From Marinomonas profundi (GTDB taxonomy: Bacteria > Pseudomonadota > Gammaproteobacteria > Pseudomonadales > Marinomonadaceae): a stretch of DNA of 64,000 nt. The notes under the pieces are model-generated. The model worked only from the letters and a program-made list of their open reading frames with translations. It was not told where the DNA came from and did no database searches. Below, in pieces: positions 1 to 8,854 of this stretch. Numbering within the stretch: position 1 is the first letter of the stretch; every line of letters begins with the position of its first letter. The stretch is taken from NCBI RefSeq assembly GCF_020694005.1, contig NZ_CP073013.1, positions 186,001 through 250,000 of the forward strand, given 5' to 3'. Made by a program: the position numbers and the translations under genes.

Positions 1-397
1 AACTCCAAGGGTTAAAACCAACAATAATCAACTTCCCACTTGGCAATAACGTTCTGGCCGCTTCCCTTAAATCATCATGAGGCATCGCAGAAATATCCAA
101 CGCGTGATGAAAAATATGCACATCCACGCCATCCGCTTCAAATGGTAACTCACTCGCTCTTGCCACAACCGTATGACAAGGCGCACCAAACTCTAATAAA
201 GGCGCAATCAAAATGCTCTCGCGCAGGCGATGTTTTTCTAACTTAATATCTTTTAAAGGCGACTGAATGACTAAATAATAACCTACTGTAGAGTCAATCT
301 CAGCCGCCATTTCTGCCAGCTCCAATGCTAGAACACTGCGTCCCAGATCACTTTTATACCAATTCTGAAAAAATTGTCTTGATTGATCATCCAACAT
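1..397 (-). CDS. Class I SAM-dependent methyltransferase, C-terminus cut by window edge
   Basis: Reading the minus strand from an ATG at 397 gives 132 codons with no stop, running off the window start. The protein begins MLDDQSRQFFQNWY and later has ASELPFEADGVDVHIFHHAL and LLPSGKLIIVGFNPWS. These match the motif II/III region of small class I methyltransferases (the P-F-x-D-x-S/V-D motif and the L-x-P-G/S-G strand). In many gammaproteobacteria such a gene (YafS-like) lies divergent from gloB, as here, which supports the call. The substrate is unknown. The N-terminal start is well placed, and the C-terminus is missing only because the window ends. Confidence 0.8.
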   Translation of the reverse strand, partial: MLDDQSRQFFQNWYKSDLGRSVLALELAEMAAEIDSTVGYYLVIQSPLKDIKLEKHRLRESILIAPLLEFGAPCHTVVARASELPFEADGVDVHIFHHALDISAMPHDDLREAARTLLPSGKLIIVGFNPWS

Positions 398-498
398 ACA
401 ATGAATTCTCTGTGTAAAACGACAGGACGCTGCCTTTATTCTTATTATGAGCGCGTCATACAAAATACAGCAACCTGATATAAAAATGTAGGTAACCT

Positions 499-1272
499 AT
501 GACTATTTTTCCGCTTCCCGCTTTCCATGACAATTATATATGGATAATCCAAGACAAAGATAGTTCAGACATTTGGGCCATCGATCCAGGTGATGCCAAT
601 GTGGTTTTGCAGCACTGCCATGAACACACCAAAAACCTCGTGGGTATTTTAATCACTCATCACCACAAGGACCACACCGGTGGCGTAGCCGAACTAAGAC
701 AACGCACAAACTGCGTCGTTTATGGGCCAAAACACTTAACAGAACTGGTCACTCACCCTGTCAATGAGGCCGACGACGTGACCGTGTTCTCACGTACTTT
801 TTCCGTCTTGGCAACACCTGGACACACGCTTGACCATCTTTGTTATTTTTCACCAACCGAGCACCCTATACTGTTTAGCGGTGACACCTTATTCAGAGGA
901 GGTTGCGGGCGCATTATGGAAGGTAATGCCGAACAGATGTTGGCGGCAATGAATAAAATCGCCGCCCTACCAGACAACACACAGATCTATTGCACACATG
1001 AATATACGCTGGCCAACTATCGTTTTGCACTGTCGCTGGAACCGAATAATGACGAACTCATTAGCAGTCAGCGCACCAGCCAAGCACTACGCGCCAGCAA
1101 TCAACCCACAGTGCCGACAAAACTTAGCCTAGAGAAAAAAACTAATCCTTTTTTGCGCACCCATAATGAGTCTTTAAAAAATCAGGCAGCACAACAACTT
1201 AACGAAGATCCAGCGGATAATCCGACGGCCAGCTTTAGCCAAGTAAGACGCGCGAAAGACAGTTTTAGTTGA
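499..1272 (+). CDS. gloB: Hydroxyacylglutathione hydrolase (glyoxalase II)
   Basis: This 257-residue protein has the metallo-beta-lactamase zinc motif THHHKDH at residues 53-59, a second metal histidine region around ATPGHTLDH, and the GDTLFRGGCGR segment carrying the bridging aspartate. Length and C-terminal extension fit glyoxalase II. The family hydrolyses S-D-lactoylglutathione to D-lactate and glutathione in the cytoplasm, the second step of methylglyoxal detoxification. An AGGT-type ribosome site lies just before ATG 499. It is divergent from the methyltransferase fragment and is followed after a short gap by the MltD-type gene, a neighbour order common in related genomes. Confidence 0.95.
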   Translation: MTIFPLPAFHDNYIWIIQDKDSSDIWAIDPGDANVVLQHCHEHTKNLVGILITHHHKDHTGGVAELRQRTNCVVYGPKHLTELVTHPVNEADDVTVFSRTFSVLATPGHTLDHLCYFSPTEHPILFSGDTLFRGGCGRIMEGNAEQMLAAMNKIAALPDNTQIYCTHEYTLANYRFALSLEPNNDELISSQRTSQALRASNQPTVPTKLSLEKKTNPFLRTHNESLKNQAAQQLNEDPADNPTASFSQVRRAKDSFS

Positions 1273-1326
1273 CCTTGCGCGCCACACCCTTAAAATGACC
1301 AAACTTTACTCAACCTTGTGATCTTC

Positions 1327-2988
1327 ATGACCTATAAATTTGCCTGGATTTGCCTTGCCAGCCTAATCTTAAGTGCCTGCCAAACGACGTCTAATATAGA
1401 AAGAAACAACGCCTCAATGGACCTAACAGAGTCTGTAGAAGACGCTGAAGTGGTGGAAGCAGACACGGAGCATTTAGGGTTTATCGATACGGTTCCACCT
1501 ATTGATACAACCGACGCAGCGACAGATGACACAGCAGAACAAACACCAGACGACAAGGCGGTGGTAGCAAGTAAACCCAAAGCGCCAGAAGATCTTTGGG
1601 ACAGAATTCGCTCAGGTTACCAACTTAATTTGGACATAGATCGCCCTAGACTGTCCTCTCAGTTGCGCTGGTTCAGTACTCACCCGTCGTATTTGGATCG
1701 AGTCTCTAAACGAGGCGAGCGCTACCTTTACTATATTACCAGCGAACTAGAAAAAGCCGGACTACCCGCCGAAATCGCACTACTGCCCATCGTCGAAAGT
1801 GGCTTTGACCCCTTCGGCTATAGCCATGGCCGCGCCTCTGGGCCTTGGCAGTTTATCCCATCCACAGGGCAAATGTATGGCTTGGATCAGACTTGGTGGT
1901 ACGATGGTCGACGCGACATCATTGGCTCAACACAAGCCGCTATTGCTTACTTAACGCGCTTACACAGAATGTTTGACGGTGATTGGCTACACGCTCTGGC
2001 CTCTTACAATTCCGGTGAAGGCACCGTGATGCGGGCGATCAGAAAAAACAAAAAAGCGGGCAAGCCAACCGATTTTTGGTCATTGGATTTACCGAGAGAA
2101 ACACGCGCCTACGTTCCAAAGCTCATCGCGCTGGCTAAAATCATCAAAAATCCAGAAAAATACAATTACTCGACGTATTTCATTCCAAACAAGCCTTATT
2201 TTGATGTCGTCAATATCGGCGGTCAGCTTGACCTTGCTCAAGCGGCAGAAATGGCAGACATCAGTATTGATGAAGTCTATTTGTTAAATCCGGGCTTTAA
2301 TCAATGGGCCACTTCTCCAGATGGCCCACACCGTTTGCTAATGCCCATCTCAAAGGCCAAACAGTTTAGAACAAAGCTAGCGGAGATCCCCAACAAAGAA
2401 CGAGTCACTTGGGTTCGTTACACCGTAAAAGCTGGTGACAATTTGCTACTGGTCGCCAAACAGCACAATACCACGGTAAACGTGTTGCAAGAGGTGAATA
2501 AAATCTCCTCGACCATGATACGAGTCGGGCAAGAGCTCATGATTCCGGTAGCAGGCAATGACATAGAAAGCTACACACTAAGCTCACACCAGCGCTTACT
2601 GGCAAAACAGTCCAGAGCCCCTAACCGTAATCGCATCAAAATAAACCATACCGTTAAACCAGGCGACAGTTTGTGGTTGATCTCAAACAAGTATGACATC
2701 AACAGTAAAACGCTCGCTCGTTGGAACAACATGGGGTTGGCCGACCCGCTTATACCCGGTAAAAAACTGGTTGTATGGCTAGAACCTAAACAATCAGAAA
2801 ATACCACACGCAGCGTAATGAAAAAGGTCATTTATACCATTCGCTCCGGTGAGTCTCTGGCACTGGTTGCCAACAAATTCAAAGTGTCGGTCAACGACAT
2901 TAAAGAATGGAACCCTAAAGTCAGCAGCCAAAAATACGTTCAACCTGGAGACAGGGTAACGTTACTGGTCAATGTTGTTGGTGGTTAA
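1327..2988 (+). CDS. mltD: Membrane-bound lytic murein transglycosylase D with three LysM domains
   Basis: I start at ATG 1327, not the in-frame GTG at 1318, because MTYKFAWICLASLILSAC then forms a normal lipoprotein signal with Cys18 as the acylation site. The 553-residue product has a low-complexity acidic linker (about 35-85), then an SLT domain with the catalytic glutamate in LPIVESGFDP (Glu157) and the ASGPWQFIPSTG segment. Three LysM peptidoglycan-binding repeats follow, at about residues 360-405, 440-487 and 502-550. The family cleaves the MurNAc-GlcNAc bond to 1,6-anhydro products from the outer membrane. A strong terminator follows. Confidence 0.95.
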   Translation: MTYKFAWICLASLILSACQTTSNIERNNASMDLTESVEDAEVVEADTEHLGFIDTVPPIDTTDAATDDTAEQTPDDKAVVASKPKAPEDLWDRIRSGYQLNLDIDRPRLSSQLRWFSTHPSYLDRVSKRGERYLYYITSELEKAGLPAEIALLPIVESGFDPFGYSHGRASGPWQFIPSTGQMYGLDQTWWYDGRRDIIGSTQAAIAYLTRLHRMFDGDWLHALASYNSGEGTVMRAIRKNKKAGKPTDFWSLDLPRETRAYVPKLIALAKIIKNPEKYNYSTYFIPNKPYFDVVNIGGQLDLAQAAEMADISIDEVYLLNPGFNQWATSPDGPHRLLMPISKAKQFRTKLAEIPNKERVTWVRYTVKAGDNLLLVAKQHNTTVNVLQEVNKISSTMIRVGQELMIPVAGNDIESYTLSSHQRLLAKQSRAPNRNRIKINHTVKPGDSLWLISNKYDINSKTLARWNNMGLADPLIPGKKLVVWLEPKQSENTTRSVMKKVIYTIRSGESLALVANKFKVSVNDIKEWNPKVSSQKYVQPGDRVTLLVNVVGG

Positions 2989-3010
2989 CCGAACAGCAGA
3001 ATAAAACCAA

Positions 3011-3042
3011 AAAAAAGGGCTGATCAAATCAGCCCTTTTTTT
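3011..3042. terminator. Bidirectional rho-independent terminator
   Basis: A perfect 8-bp stem (GGGCTGAT / ATCAGCCC) with a three-base loop is flanked by A-run and T-run, so it works in both directions. It separates mltD from the converging ppnP gene. Confidence 0.9.
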
Positions 3043-3059
3043 GTATCAAATCAACAACT

Positions 3060-3350
3060 TTATTCGTAACGGCAAAGGTAGGCTGTTGTTTCTTCTACCT
3101 TTAACTGGAAGGTTTGATTCGCCTCGACAATAAAAACCTCCCCTTTTGCAAAGGTTTTCCATTCACTTTGTGCGGGCAACTTAACGGTTAACGCACCCGA
3201 TACAACGGTCATATATTCTCGCTGACTGGTACCAAACTCATATTCCCCGATTGCCATAACGCCAACGGTTGAAGTACCTTCCGCGTTATTCAATGCAATG
3301 GATTTAACTTGATCATCAAAATAGCTGTTTACTGTTAACACTTTGCTCAT
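3060..3350 (-). CDS. ppnP: Pyrimidine/purine nucleoside phosphorylase (DUF1255 cupin)
   Basis: This is a small single-domain cupin, matching the ~95-residue PpnP/YaiE family: [14 protein letters not shown] at the N-terminus, [20 protein letters not shown] in the middle, and a C-terminal F-x-L-x-V strand. The family phosphorolyses a broad set of nucleosides to free base and ribose-1-phosphate. The ORF extends to an ATG at 3371, but I prefer the ATG at 3350 because AAGAG sits 7 bases upstream and the length (96 residues) then fits the family. It converges on mltD across a shared terminator. Confidence 0.88.
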   Translation of the reverse strand: MSKVLTVNSYFDDQVKSIALNNAEGTSTVGVMAIGEYEFGTSQREYMTVVSGALTVKLPAQSEWKTFAKGEVFIVEANQTFQLKVEETTAYLCRYE

Positions 3351-3446
3351 ATCGACACTCTTAATTGACATTAAAATACACTTTAAAACAGGCTAAAGAC
3401 CTTTAATAACGCCTTAGCAGAGCCTCAGCCATCACAGGTCACAACA

Positions 3447-4352
3447 TCATATTGTGCTGTCCGGCTTGTTGCCCACCATCTCTTCAATAATCCACTCTTT
3501 AAACGCCGACATAGCTGAAGTAACTGAGCGACGTTTTTCATAGACTAAATAGAAAGATCGATTCGTAATCAGATGCTGATTAAACAATACTTGTAACGTG
3601 CCAGCTTCAATTTCTGGCGCAATCAGCTCAGGATCCGTCAGCGAGATCCCCAACCCTTGTGCCGCCGCGCCAGCCGTTAACGAGCCACTTGAGAACATCA
3701 GGCCCCGACGAAATAACGTAGGATCTAGGTCATGTTGCTGCAACCAATCATGCCATTCGTCTTTGCGTTTAGTGACATGTAGCAAGGGGTAAAAGCGCAT
3801 ATCTTCTGGCTTATTTATCGGCTGTTCGGGCTTAATCAATCGTGGATTACACACTGGCGCAAGACGAGCAGGACGCAAATAATAGGCTTCCACATCCTCC
3901 CAATCACCGCTGCCAAAATACACCGCCATATCGACATCATTGGCCGCAAAATCGATTAAACCAGTAGACGAACTAATCTCGATCTGGATATCAGGGTAAC
4001 GCTCTTGAAAACGCTCCATCCTCGGCATTAACCATCGAGTTAAAAACGCTGGGGCAACCGCCAATCGAAGAGACCCTGACTTTTGCTTACTTTTCAGCTC
4101 TGACGTGGCATTTTCCAATTGCTCAAAAATGCTCTTAATGGGCTTTAAATAAGACTCCCCAGCTTCCGTTAATATAACTTTGCGCTTAGTCCGTCGAAAT
4201 AACTCAAGGCCCAGAAAACTTTCCAGCCCTTTGATTTGATGGCTAATCGCAGAAGGCGTAACAGACATTTCCTTGGCTGCTTTATTGAAACTGCCATGAC
4301 GCGCAGCGGACTCAAAACACCTTAATGAATTTAATGGGGGTAAACGATTAAT
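3447..4352 (-). CDS. LysR-family regulator, GcvA-like, with a non-canonical or frameshifted start
   Basis: The part read from the ATG at 4268 lacks the first half of the helix-turn-helix. The missing part is present in frame upstream (RLPPLNSLRCFESAARHGSF then NKAAKEMSVTPSAISHQI), as in GcvA-type regulators. No ATG, GTG or TTG lies in frame before a stop. The only plausible in-frame start is an ATT codon at 4350-4352 with GGAG eight bases upstream. Alternatively one base is missing after the out-of-frame ATG at 4358-4360. With the ATT start the protein has 301 residues, normal for the family, with the LysR effector domain from about residue 95. The target genes are unknown. The coding frame is sure and the start is not. 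Confidence 0.8.
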   Translation of the reverse strand: MNRLPPLNSLRCFESAARHGSFNKAAKEMSVTPSAISHQIKGLESFLGLELFRRTKRKVILTEAGESYLKPIKSIFEQLENATSELKSKQKSGSLRLAVAPAFLTRWLMPRMERFQERYPDIQIEISSSTGLIDFAANDVDMAVYFGSGDWEDVEAYYLRPARLAPVCNPRLIKPEQPINKPEDMRFYPLLHVTKRKDEWHDWLQQHDLDPTLFRRGLMFSSGSLTAGAAAQGLGISLTDPELIAPEIEAGTLQVLFNQHLITNRSFYLVYEKRRSVTSAMSAFKEWIIEEMVGNKPDSTI

Positions 4353-4489
4353 AAGCTCATCTCCAACAGATAAGAAAGATTAACCAATAGCGTGAATATG
4401 GTTCATCTGTCAATTAATAAAACCAAATTACCTAGCACACTTATTAAGCGCCACAGTGAAGAGCCAACATACAAAAACGCGCTCCCCAA

Positions 4490-5833
4490 CTACTCCTCAT
4501 CACCGGTAGTATTTTTTGTTTCAAAACGCTTAGCGGGCAAGGTAAAGGCGGCAAAACCATCTTGCTGATTATCATGAAAACGAGCTTTACCAGCGGGTTT
4601 TTTATGAGTTTTCTTTGCTGCTTTAGTGGGTGCTTTGGCGCTGCTTTTTTTACTTTCTTGACGAACCGGCTTAGCGGGAAGCAAGCCTTTAAACTTAGGC
4701 TCAAGCCCTTCAATAGCTTCTGTGGTAAAGGTTTTTTGTAAGAACGCCTCTATCGCCTTAAAGTTCAGCCAATCTTTTGGACCAACCAAAGAATACGCGT
4801 CGCCTTTAAACCCCGCACGACCTGTACGCCCTGTTCTGTGGACAAACTCTTCTGCTTGCTTTGGTAAATCAAAGTTAAAGACATGAGACACTCTAGCAAT
4901 ATCCAAGCCACGAGACGCCACATCGGTACTGACCAAGACATCAAACTGGCCTTTGGCAAAGCTTTCCATGGTTTTATTGCGCGCACTTTGAGACAAATTT
5001 CCGTTCAAAGCCTGAGTACTCAAGCCCCAACCAGCAATGATCTCGGACAAACGTACGGTATCACTCTTTGTTGCCGTAAAAATAATGGCCTGCTTAATGG
5101 TCTGACCCAACAATAAATGCTTTAACAAGGCTTCTTTATGGTCTAAATGATCACACAGCAACACATGCTGAGAAATGTCTGAGTGCTCATCAAAGCCTTG
5201 GCCGATAGCAATACGAGACGGCTCGCGTAATAGTTCACCGGCAATGTCACTGACGTTGGTATTATCTAAGGTAGCGGAAAAGAACAAGGTCTGACGCTGA
5301 CGATGACTGGCCGCAGCATTTATGGCGCGCATCGCCTCGGCAAAACCCAAATCCAGCATGCGGTCAGCTTCATCCAAAATAAGCAACTCAAGCCCTTCCA
5401 AAAAAACATGACGCTGCTTTAAGTGATCAACTAAACGACCTGGCGTTGCCACAATAAAATGCGGGTCTTTTTGCAATGATTTATGCTGATCGTTAAAGTT
5501 TTCACCGCCTTGAATAAGAATGGAGGTAAAACGAGTCGCCGCTAATAAAAGGCGCAACTGACCAAAAACCTGTTTGGCTAGCTCACGTGTTGGCACCAAA
5601 ATCACCACACGAGGATCACGTTTAGACAAGGCTTTTTTCTTGTAAACGCGATGCAAGGCAGGCAAAAGATAGGCAAGTGTTTTTCCTGAACCTGTTTTTG
5701 ACGACGCCAACAAATCTCGCCCCGCCATCGCTTCTGGAATAGCGCGAGCTTGAATCTCAGTCGCCTCATCAAAACCCAAATGACCGATGGACTTTAAAAT
5801 GCGATTATCAAAACCAAATTCTTCGAATAACAA
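4490..5833 (-). CDS. DEAD-box ATP-dependent RNA helicase (RhlE/SrmB-like)
   Basis: A 447-residue protein with the complete superfamily 2 motif set: Walker A ASSKTGSGKT (43-52), PTRELA, TPGR, DEAD, SAT, and HRTGRTGR in the second RecA domain. The tail after about residue 375 is basic and rich in Lys, Ala and Pro, as in RhlE and SrmB proteins that act on ribosomal RNA. Such enzymes unwind short RNA duplexes during ribosome assembly or mRNA decay. The exact subfamily is not settled by eye. It is a separate paralogue from the DbpA gene at 27,307. Confidence 0.9.
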   Translation of the reverse strand: MLFEEFGFDNRILKSIGHLGFDEATEIQARAIPEAMAGRDLLASSKTGSGKTLAYLLPALHRVYKKKALSKRDPRVVILVPTRELAKQVFGQLRLLLAATRFTSILIQGGENFNDQHKSLQKDPHFIVATPGRLVDHLKQRHVFLEGLELLILDEADRMLDLGFAEAMRAINAAASHRQRQTLFFSATLDNTNVSDIAGELLREPSRIAIGQGFDEHSDISQHVLLCDHLDHKEALLKHLLLGQTIKQAIIFTATKSDTVRLSEIIAGWGLSTQALNGNLSQSARNKTMESFAKGQFDVLVSTDVASRGLDIARVSHVFNFDLPKQAEEFVHRTGRTGRAGFKGDAYSLVGPKDWLNFKAIEAFLQKTFTTEAIEGLEPKFKGLLPAKPVRQESKKSSAKAPTKAAKKTHKKPAGKARFHDNQQDGFAAFTLPAKRFETKNTTGDEE

Positions 5834-5919
5834 ACAACTACCCCTTCAAAACTAACATACTACACAAACAAAGCGTCGCGTCTAATCTGCGCATTATAAC
5901 CTAGACACATCAAAATTCG

Positions 5920-6465
5920 TCACTCATCTTTGATTAAAAGATAGCTTTTACCCGCACTTATGATGCCCATTCCAACGCCTTCGGATGTCACAACCTGTTC
6001 AAGACTTTCAGCAATACCATAAAACACATTTCGCCCTACTAGAGCGCTCATGCCATAGCGCATAGAAACATAAGGTCGCTCTTCCTGCTGATACGATGCC
6101 ATCCAAAAATCACAGTCAACCCCCAGCACGACAACATCCTCTGTTTGCGTCACCAACTCAATCGCTCGGCCCTGTTCTGTTGCTATCCACTGCCAACCCG
6201 TTACCAGAAACGGCGCATCTTCGACTTGAATCCGTACCTTTTCTACCGGCGTCACCAGAAAGTATTCGCCCGCTTCAAACCACAAAATACGACTAAACAT
6301 AGTCACCATGGCAGGGCGTTTAATTTTACTGCCTTCATGGAACCACTCGCCATTCGCTTTAATCACCATGTCCATGTCACCACAAAAAGGGGGAGACCAA
6401 GTATGGACAGGCGGCAAGCCAGCAGATGACGCGGCAGAAAAGCCTTTTAATTCGATATTTGACAT
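5920..6465 (-). CDS. DUF1285 family protein
   Basis: I recognise the DUF1285 pattern: LPPVHTWSPPFCGDMDM, then GEWFHEGSKIKRPAMVTMFS, ILWFEAGEYFLVTPVEKVRI and VEDAPFLVTGWQW. The start is placed at ATG 6465 because GGGAAGA lies just upstream, giving 181 residues, close to the family norm; the ATG at 6477 is less well supported. No enzymatic role is established for the family that I know of. No signal peptide or membrane segment is visible, so a cytoplasmic location is likely. It stands alone between the helicase and a divergently transcribed MetF-like gene. Confidence 0.85.
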   Translation of the reverse strand: MSNIELKGFSAASSAGLPPVHTWSPPFCGDMDMVIKANGEWFHEGSKIKRPAMVTMFSRILWFEAGEYFLVTPVEKVRIQVEDAPFLVTGWQWIATEQGRAIELVTQTEDVVVLGVDCDFWMASYQQEERPYVSMRYGMSALVGRNVFYGIAESLEQVVTSEGVGMGIISAGKSYLLIKDE

Positions 6466-6670
6466 AATTCTTCCCATTTACAGCCAAGCACAACCTTTTC
6501 ATCACACCAATAAGATTAGCGCCTCTCACTTCATCTACAATTATATTCAACTTCTAAACAAAGCCTTGAATTCATTTCACTGTTAGAATAGACCCAACAA
6601 ACAAACATCACGAGACGCAGAACAATTTTTTCTCAATACTATCTGCCTCGTCTACATAGAGTGTGACATT

Positions 6671-7630
6671 ATGAAATCGGAATTAGCAAGCAAGTTTCAA
6701 GACCCTAGTCGAGGTGTTTACTTCATTGGCACCACGCCACCCAAGTCGTCGCTTGAGGAAGAGCAATTAGAACAAGTCAGTGAAAAACTACTTGAGCGCC
6801 TTAGTAACATCGAGGTCGATGGTCTAATCGTTTATGATATTCAAGACGAAACCAGTCGCATTGACAAGCCGCGCCCTTTTCCTTTCATGGAAACTCACGA
6901 CCCACGAGCTTGGTCAAAGCGTCTTCACCAACAATCTGGCAAGCCGGTCATTACCTACAAATCTGTTTCATCTCGTAGCCCAGAAGCTTTTGCTGGCTGG
7001 TTAACAGAAGCATGGGAGCAATATGGCATCCGCGATTTAGTCTTGGTTGGTTCACCGTCTTCAAATGGCGATATCAAACTGCCATTGCCACAAGCCTACG
7101 ACACCTTAAAAGCCTCCCCTCATGAATTTAATCTGGGTGGCGTCACCATTGCGGAGCGTCACGCGAAAAAAGGCGACGAGCATTTACGTCTGTTGAAAAA
7201 ATCAGAGTCCGGCTGCGAGTTCTTTATTTCACAGGCGGTTTATAACCACCAAGCAACCGCCGACTTAATCAGCCGTTACGCAAGAAGCTGCAAAGAAAAA
7301 GGCGAAGCACCAAAGCGTATCATTTTAACCTTTACGCCATGCGGCAGTGCAAAAACCCTTGAATTTATGGAGTGGCTGGGGATTTCCGTACCCGATGCAA
7401 CCAAACACCGTATACTGGATGCCAAAGCGCCATTAAACGAATCCATCAAAATTTGTCGTAATGCATTAGAGCAAATCATTGAAACGGCGTTACCGCTTGG
7501 CGTTCCGCTGGGTTTAAATATCGAAAGCTTAACCAACCGTAAAGAAGAGATCGATGCTTCTATTCGACTGTATAAACTGCTCAAGGCGACCTTAGATCTT
7601 AAATTGGCTGAGCAGTCGCTTACTAAATAG
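6671..7630 (+). CDS. Methylenetetrahydrofolate reductase-like TIM-barrel protein
   Basis: The 319-residue protein carries barrel-strand segments resembling MetF-type enzymes: GLIVYDIQDE near residue 55, KPVITYKSVSSR, IRDLVLVGSPSSNGDIKLPL, GVTIAERHAKKGDEHLRLL and SGCEFFISQAVYN. The last corresponds to the region where MetF has its G-A-x-F-x-x-T-Q motif. It is clearly more distant from E. coli MetF and resembles the shorter mycobacterial-type MTHFR proteins. If active it would reduce methylene-THF to methyl-THF for methionine synthesis. The family call is fair, but the reaction and cofactor are inferred. It is monocistronic and preceded by a short AT-rich leader. Confidence 0.65.
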   Translation: MKSELASKFQDPSRGVYFIGTTPPKSSLEEEQLEQVSEKLLERLSNIEVDGLIVYDIQDETSRIDKPRPFPFMETHDPRAWSKRLHQQSGKPVITYKSVSSRSPEAFAGWLTEAWEQYGIRDLVLVGSPSSNGDIKLPLPQAYDTLKASPHEFNLGGVTIAERHAKKGDEHLRLLKKSESGCEFFISQAVYNHQATADLISRYARSCKEKGEAPKRIILTFTPCGSAKTLEFMEWLGISVPDATKHRILDAKAPLNESIKICRNALEQIIETALPLGVPLGLNIESLTNRKEEIDASIRLYKLLKATLDLKLAEQSLTK

Positions 7631-7687
7631 CGTGGTCATATTCTCTATTCCAATCGCCTAGTTAAATCATCGAGTTAAATCGCCTGA

Positions 7688-8746
7688 CTAGATAAGCGTA
7701 TCCAACACCGCCAACACCCGCTCAATAGAAATATGTTGCATGGCCTTCGGGTCATGCACGCGTGTTGACCAAGGCAATTGTGCGATAGGTTTTTGATGTT
7801 CCTTCACCACCAACTCCTCGTACACACTCACCACGTTAGCTAAATCACGATATGGCCCGGTTCGTTCAGGATTGGAATGCGCGTACAACCCCAGCACTGG
7901 CGTGCCCACTAATGTTGCCATATGAGCCGGGCCCGTATCAGGACTAATCACCAAAGCGGCGCCCTTTAACACGGACAACATCGCATCCAGCGGCGTTTTA
8001 CCGACGAGATTAATCACCTGTTCAGTCCGATCGGCAATCACTTGCTCAGCAAACGCCCGCTCATCTTTCGATGGACCACCGGTCATCACAGGACAAAGCC
8101 CTTTCATCAACACACGATCCAATACCGCTTGGTAGCCTTCTAGCGTCCAATTGCGTTCTGCTTTAGACGCCGATGGGTTGATCACCACATAGCGATCAGG
8201 CAACGCAATATTCCGTTCCGGCAGGCTTAATTCACAAGGCAGACTAGGCTCAGTAACCCCTAACACACTGGCAATCGACAAGAAGGAATCAAGCACATGT
8301 TCACCTTGGGGTTCTGGCGCATATTCATTGACAAACCAATGCTGTTTTTCACGAGAATGGGACAAAGCAAAACCAATACGTCTTTTTGCGCTAAGCATCC
8401 GAGACACCAAACTCGCTCTTAAAGACCATTGCAAATGCAGCAACACATCAAACGTCTGCCCCTTTAACAAAGCGCGCAGCGCCAAAAGCCCCTTAACCCC
8501 TGTTCTTTTATCGTATTCAACCACTCGAACACCCTTGAGCAAACGCACTAAATTTGCCTCTAAAGGCGATGTCACCCAAGTTACCTGCATAGACGGATTG
8601 GATATCATAATAGCCTGAACCACCGCCATGGCATGACACACATCCCCCAACGCCGATAAGCGAACCACCGCCAAATGCTGAATTTGGTGATTACCCTGCA
8701 CTGTATGCTTTTTTGTTGGTTCTTGCTGTATGGGCTCTTGTTGCAT
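7688..8746 (-). CDS. Glycosyltransferase family 9 (LPS heptosyltransferase-like)
   Basis: A 352-residue cytoplasmic protein with the GT9 N-terminal signature VVRLSALGDVCHAMAVVQAI (about 28-47) and the C-terminal nucleotide-sugar motif ISPDTGPAHMATLVGTPVLG. AGAGG lies just before ATG 8746. WaaC/WaaF-type enzymes add L-glycero-D-manno-heptose to the inner core of lipopolysaccharide on the cytoplasmic face. The divergent neighbours kdkA and the lipid A acyltransferase support an inner-core role. Which heptose it adds, or whether it uses another sugar, cannot be told from the sequence. The first 20 residues are a Gln/Glu-rich extension not typical of the family. Confidence 0.85.
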   Translation of the reverse strand: MQQEPIQQEPTKKHTVQGNHQIQHLAVVRLSALGDVCHAMAVVQAIMISNPSMQVTWVTSPLEANLVRLLKGVRVVEYDKRTGVKGLLALRALLKGQTFDVLLHLQWSLRASLVSRMLSAKRRIGFALSHSREKQHWFVNEYAPEPQGEHVLDSFLSIASVLGVTEPSLPCELSLPERNIALPDRYVVINPSASKAERNWTLEGYQAVLDRVLMKGLCPVMTGGPSKDERAFAEQVIADRTEQVINLVGKTPLDAMLSVLKGAALVISPDTGPAHMATLVGTPVLGLYAHSNPERTGPYRDLANVVSVYEELVVKEHQKPIAQLPWSTRVHDPKAMQHISIERVLAVLDTLI

Positions 8747-8854
8747 GTCTTCCTCTTAGGGCTGCTTAAACTCGGCAAGTATTATAGAATAGTCACCCTT
8801 GAATGTGTCCACATTTGTCGACATTACAAAGAGCCTCTTACTAAAGCGAGCAAA

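Noticed and set aside
8675-8854. N-terminal extension of KdkA
   Set aside because: It would add a hydrophobic stretch absent from the family and overlap the divergent gene; ATG 8855 gives the normal length.
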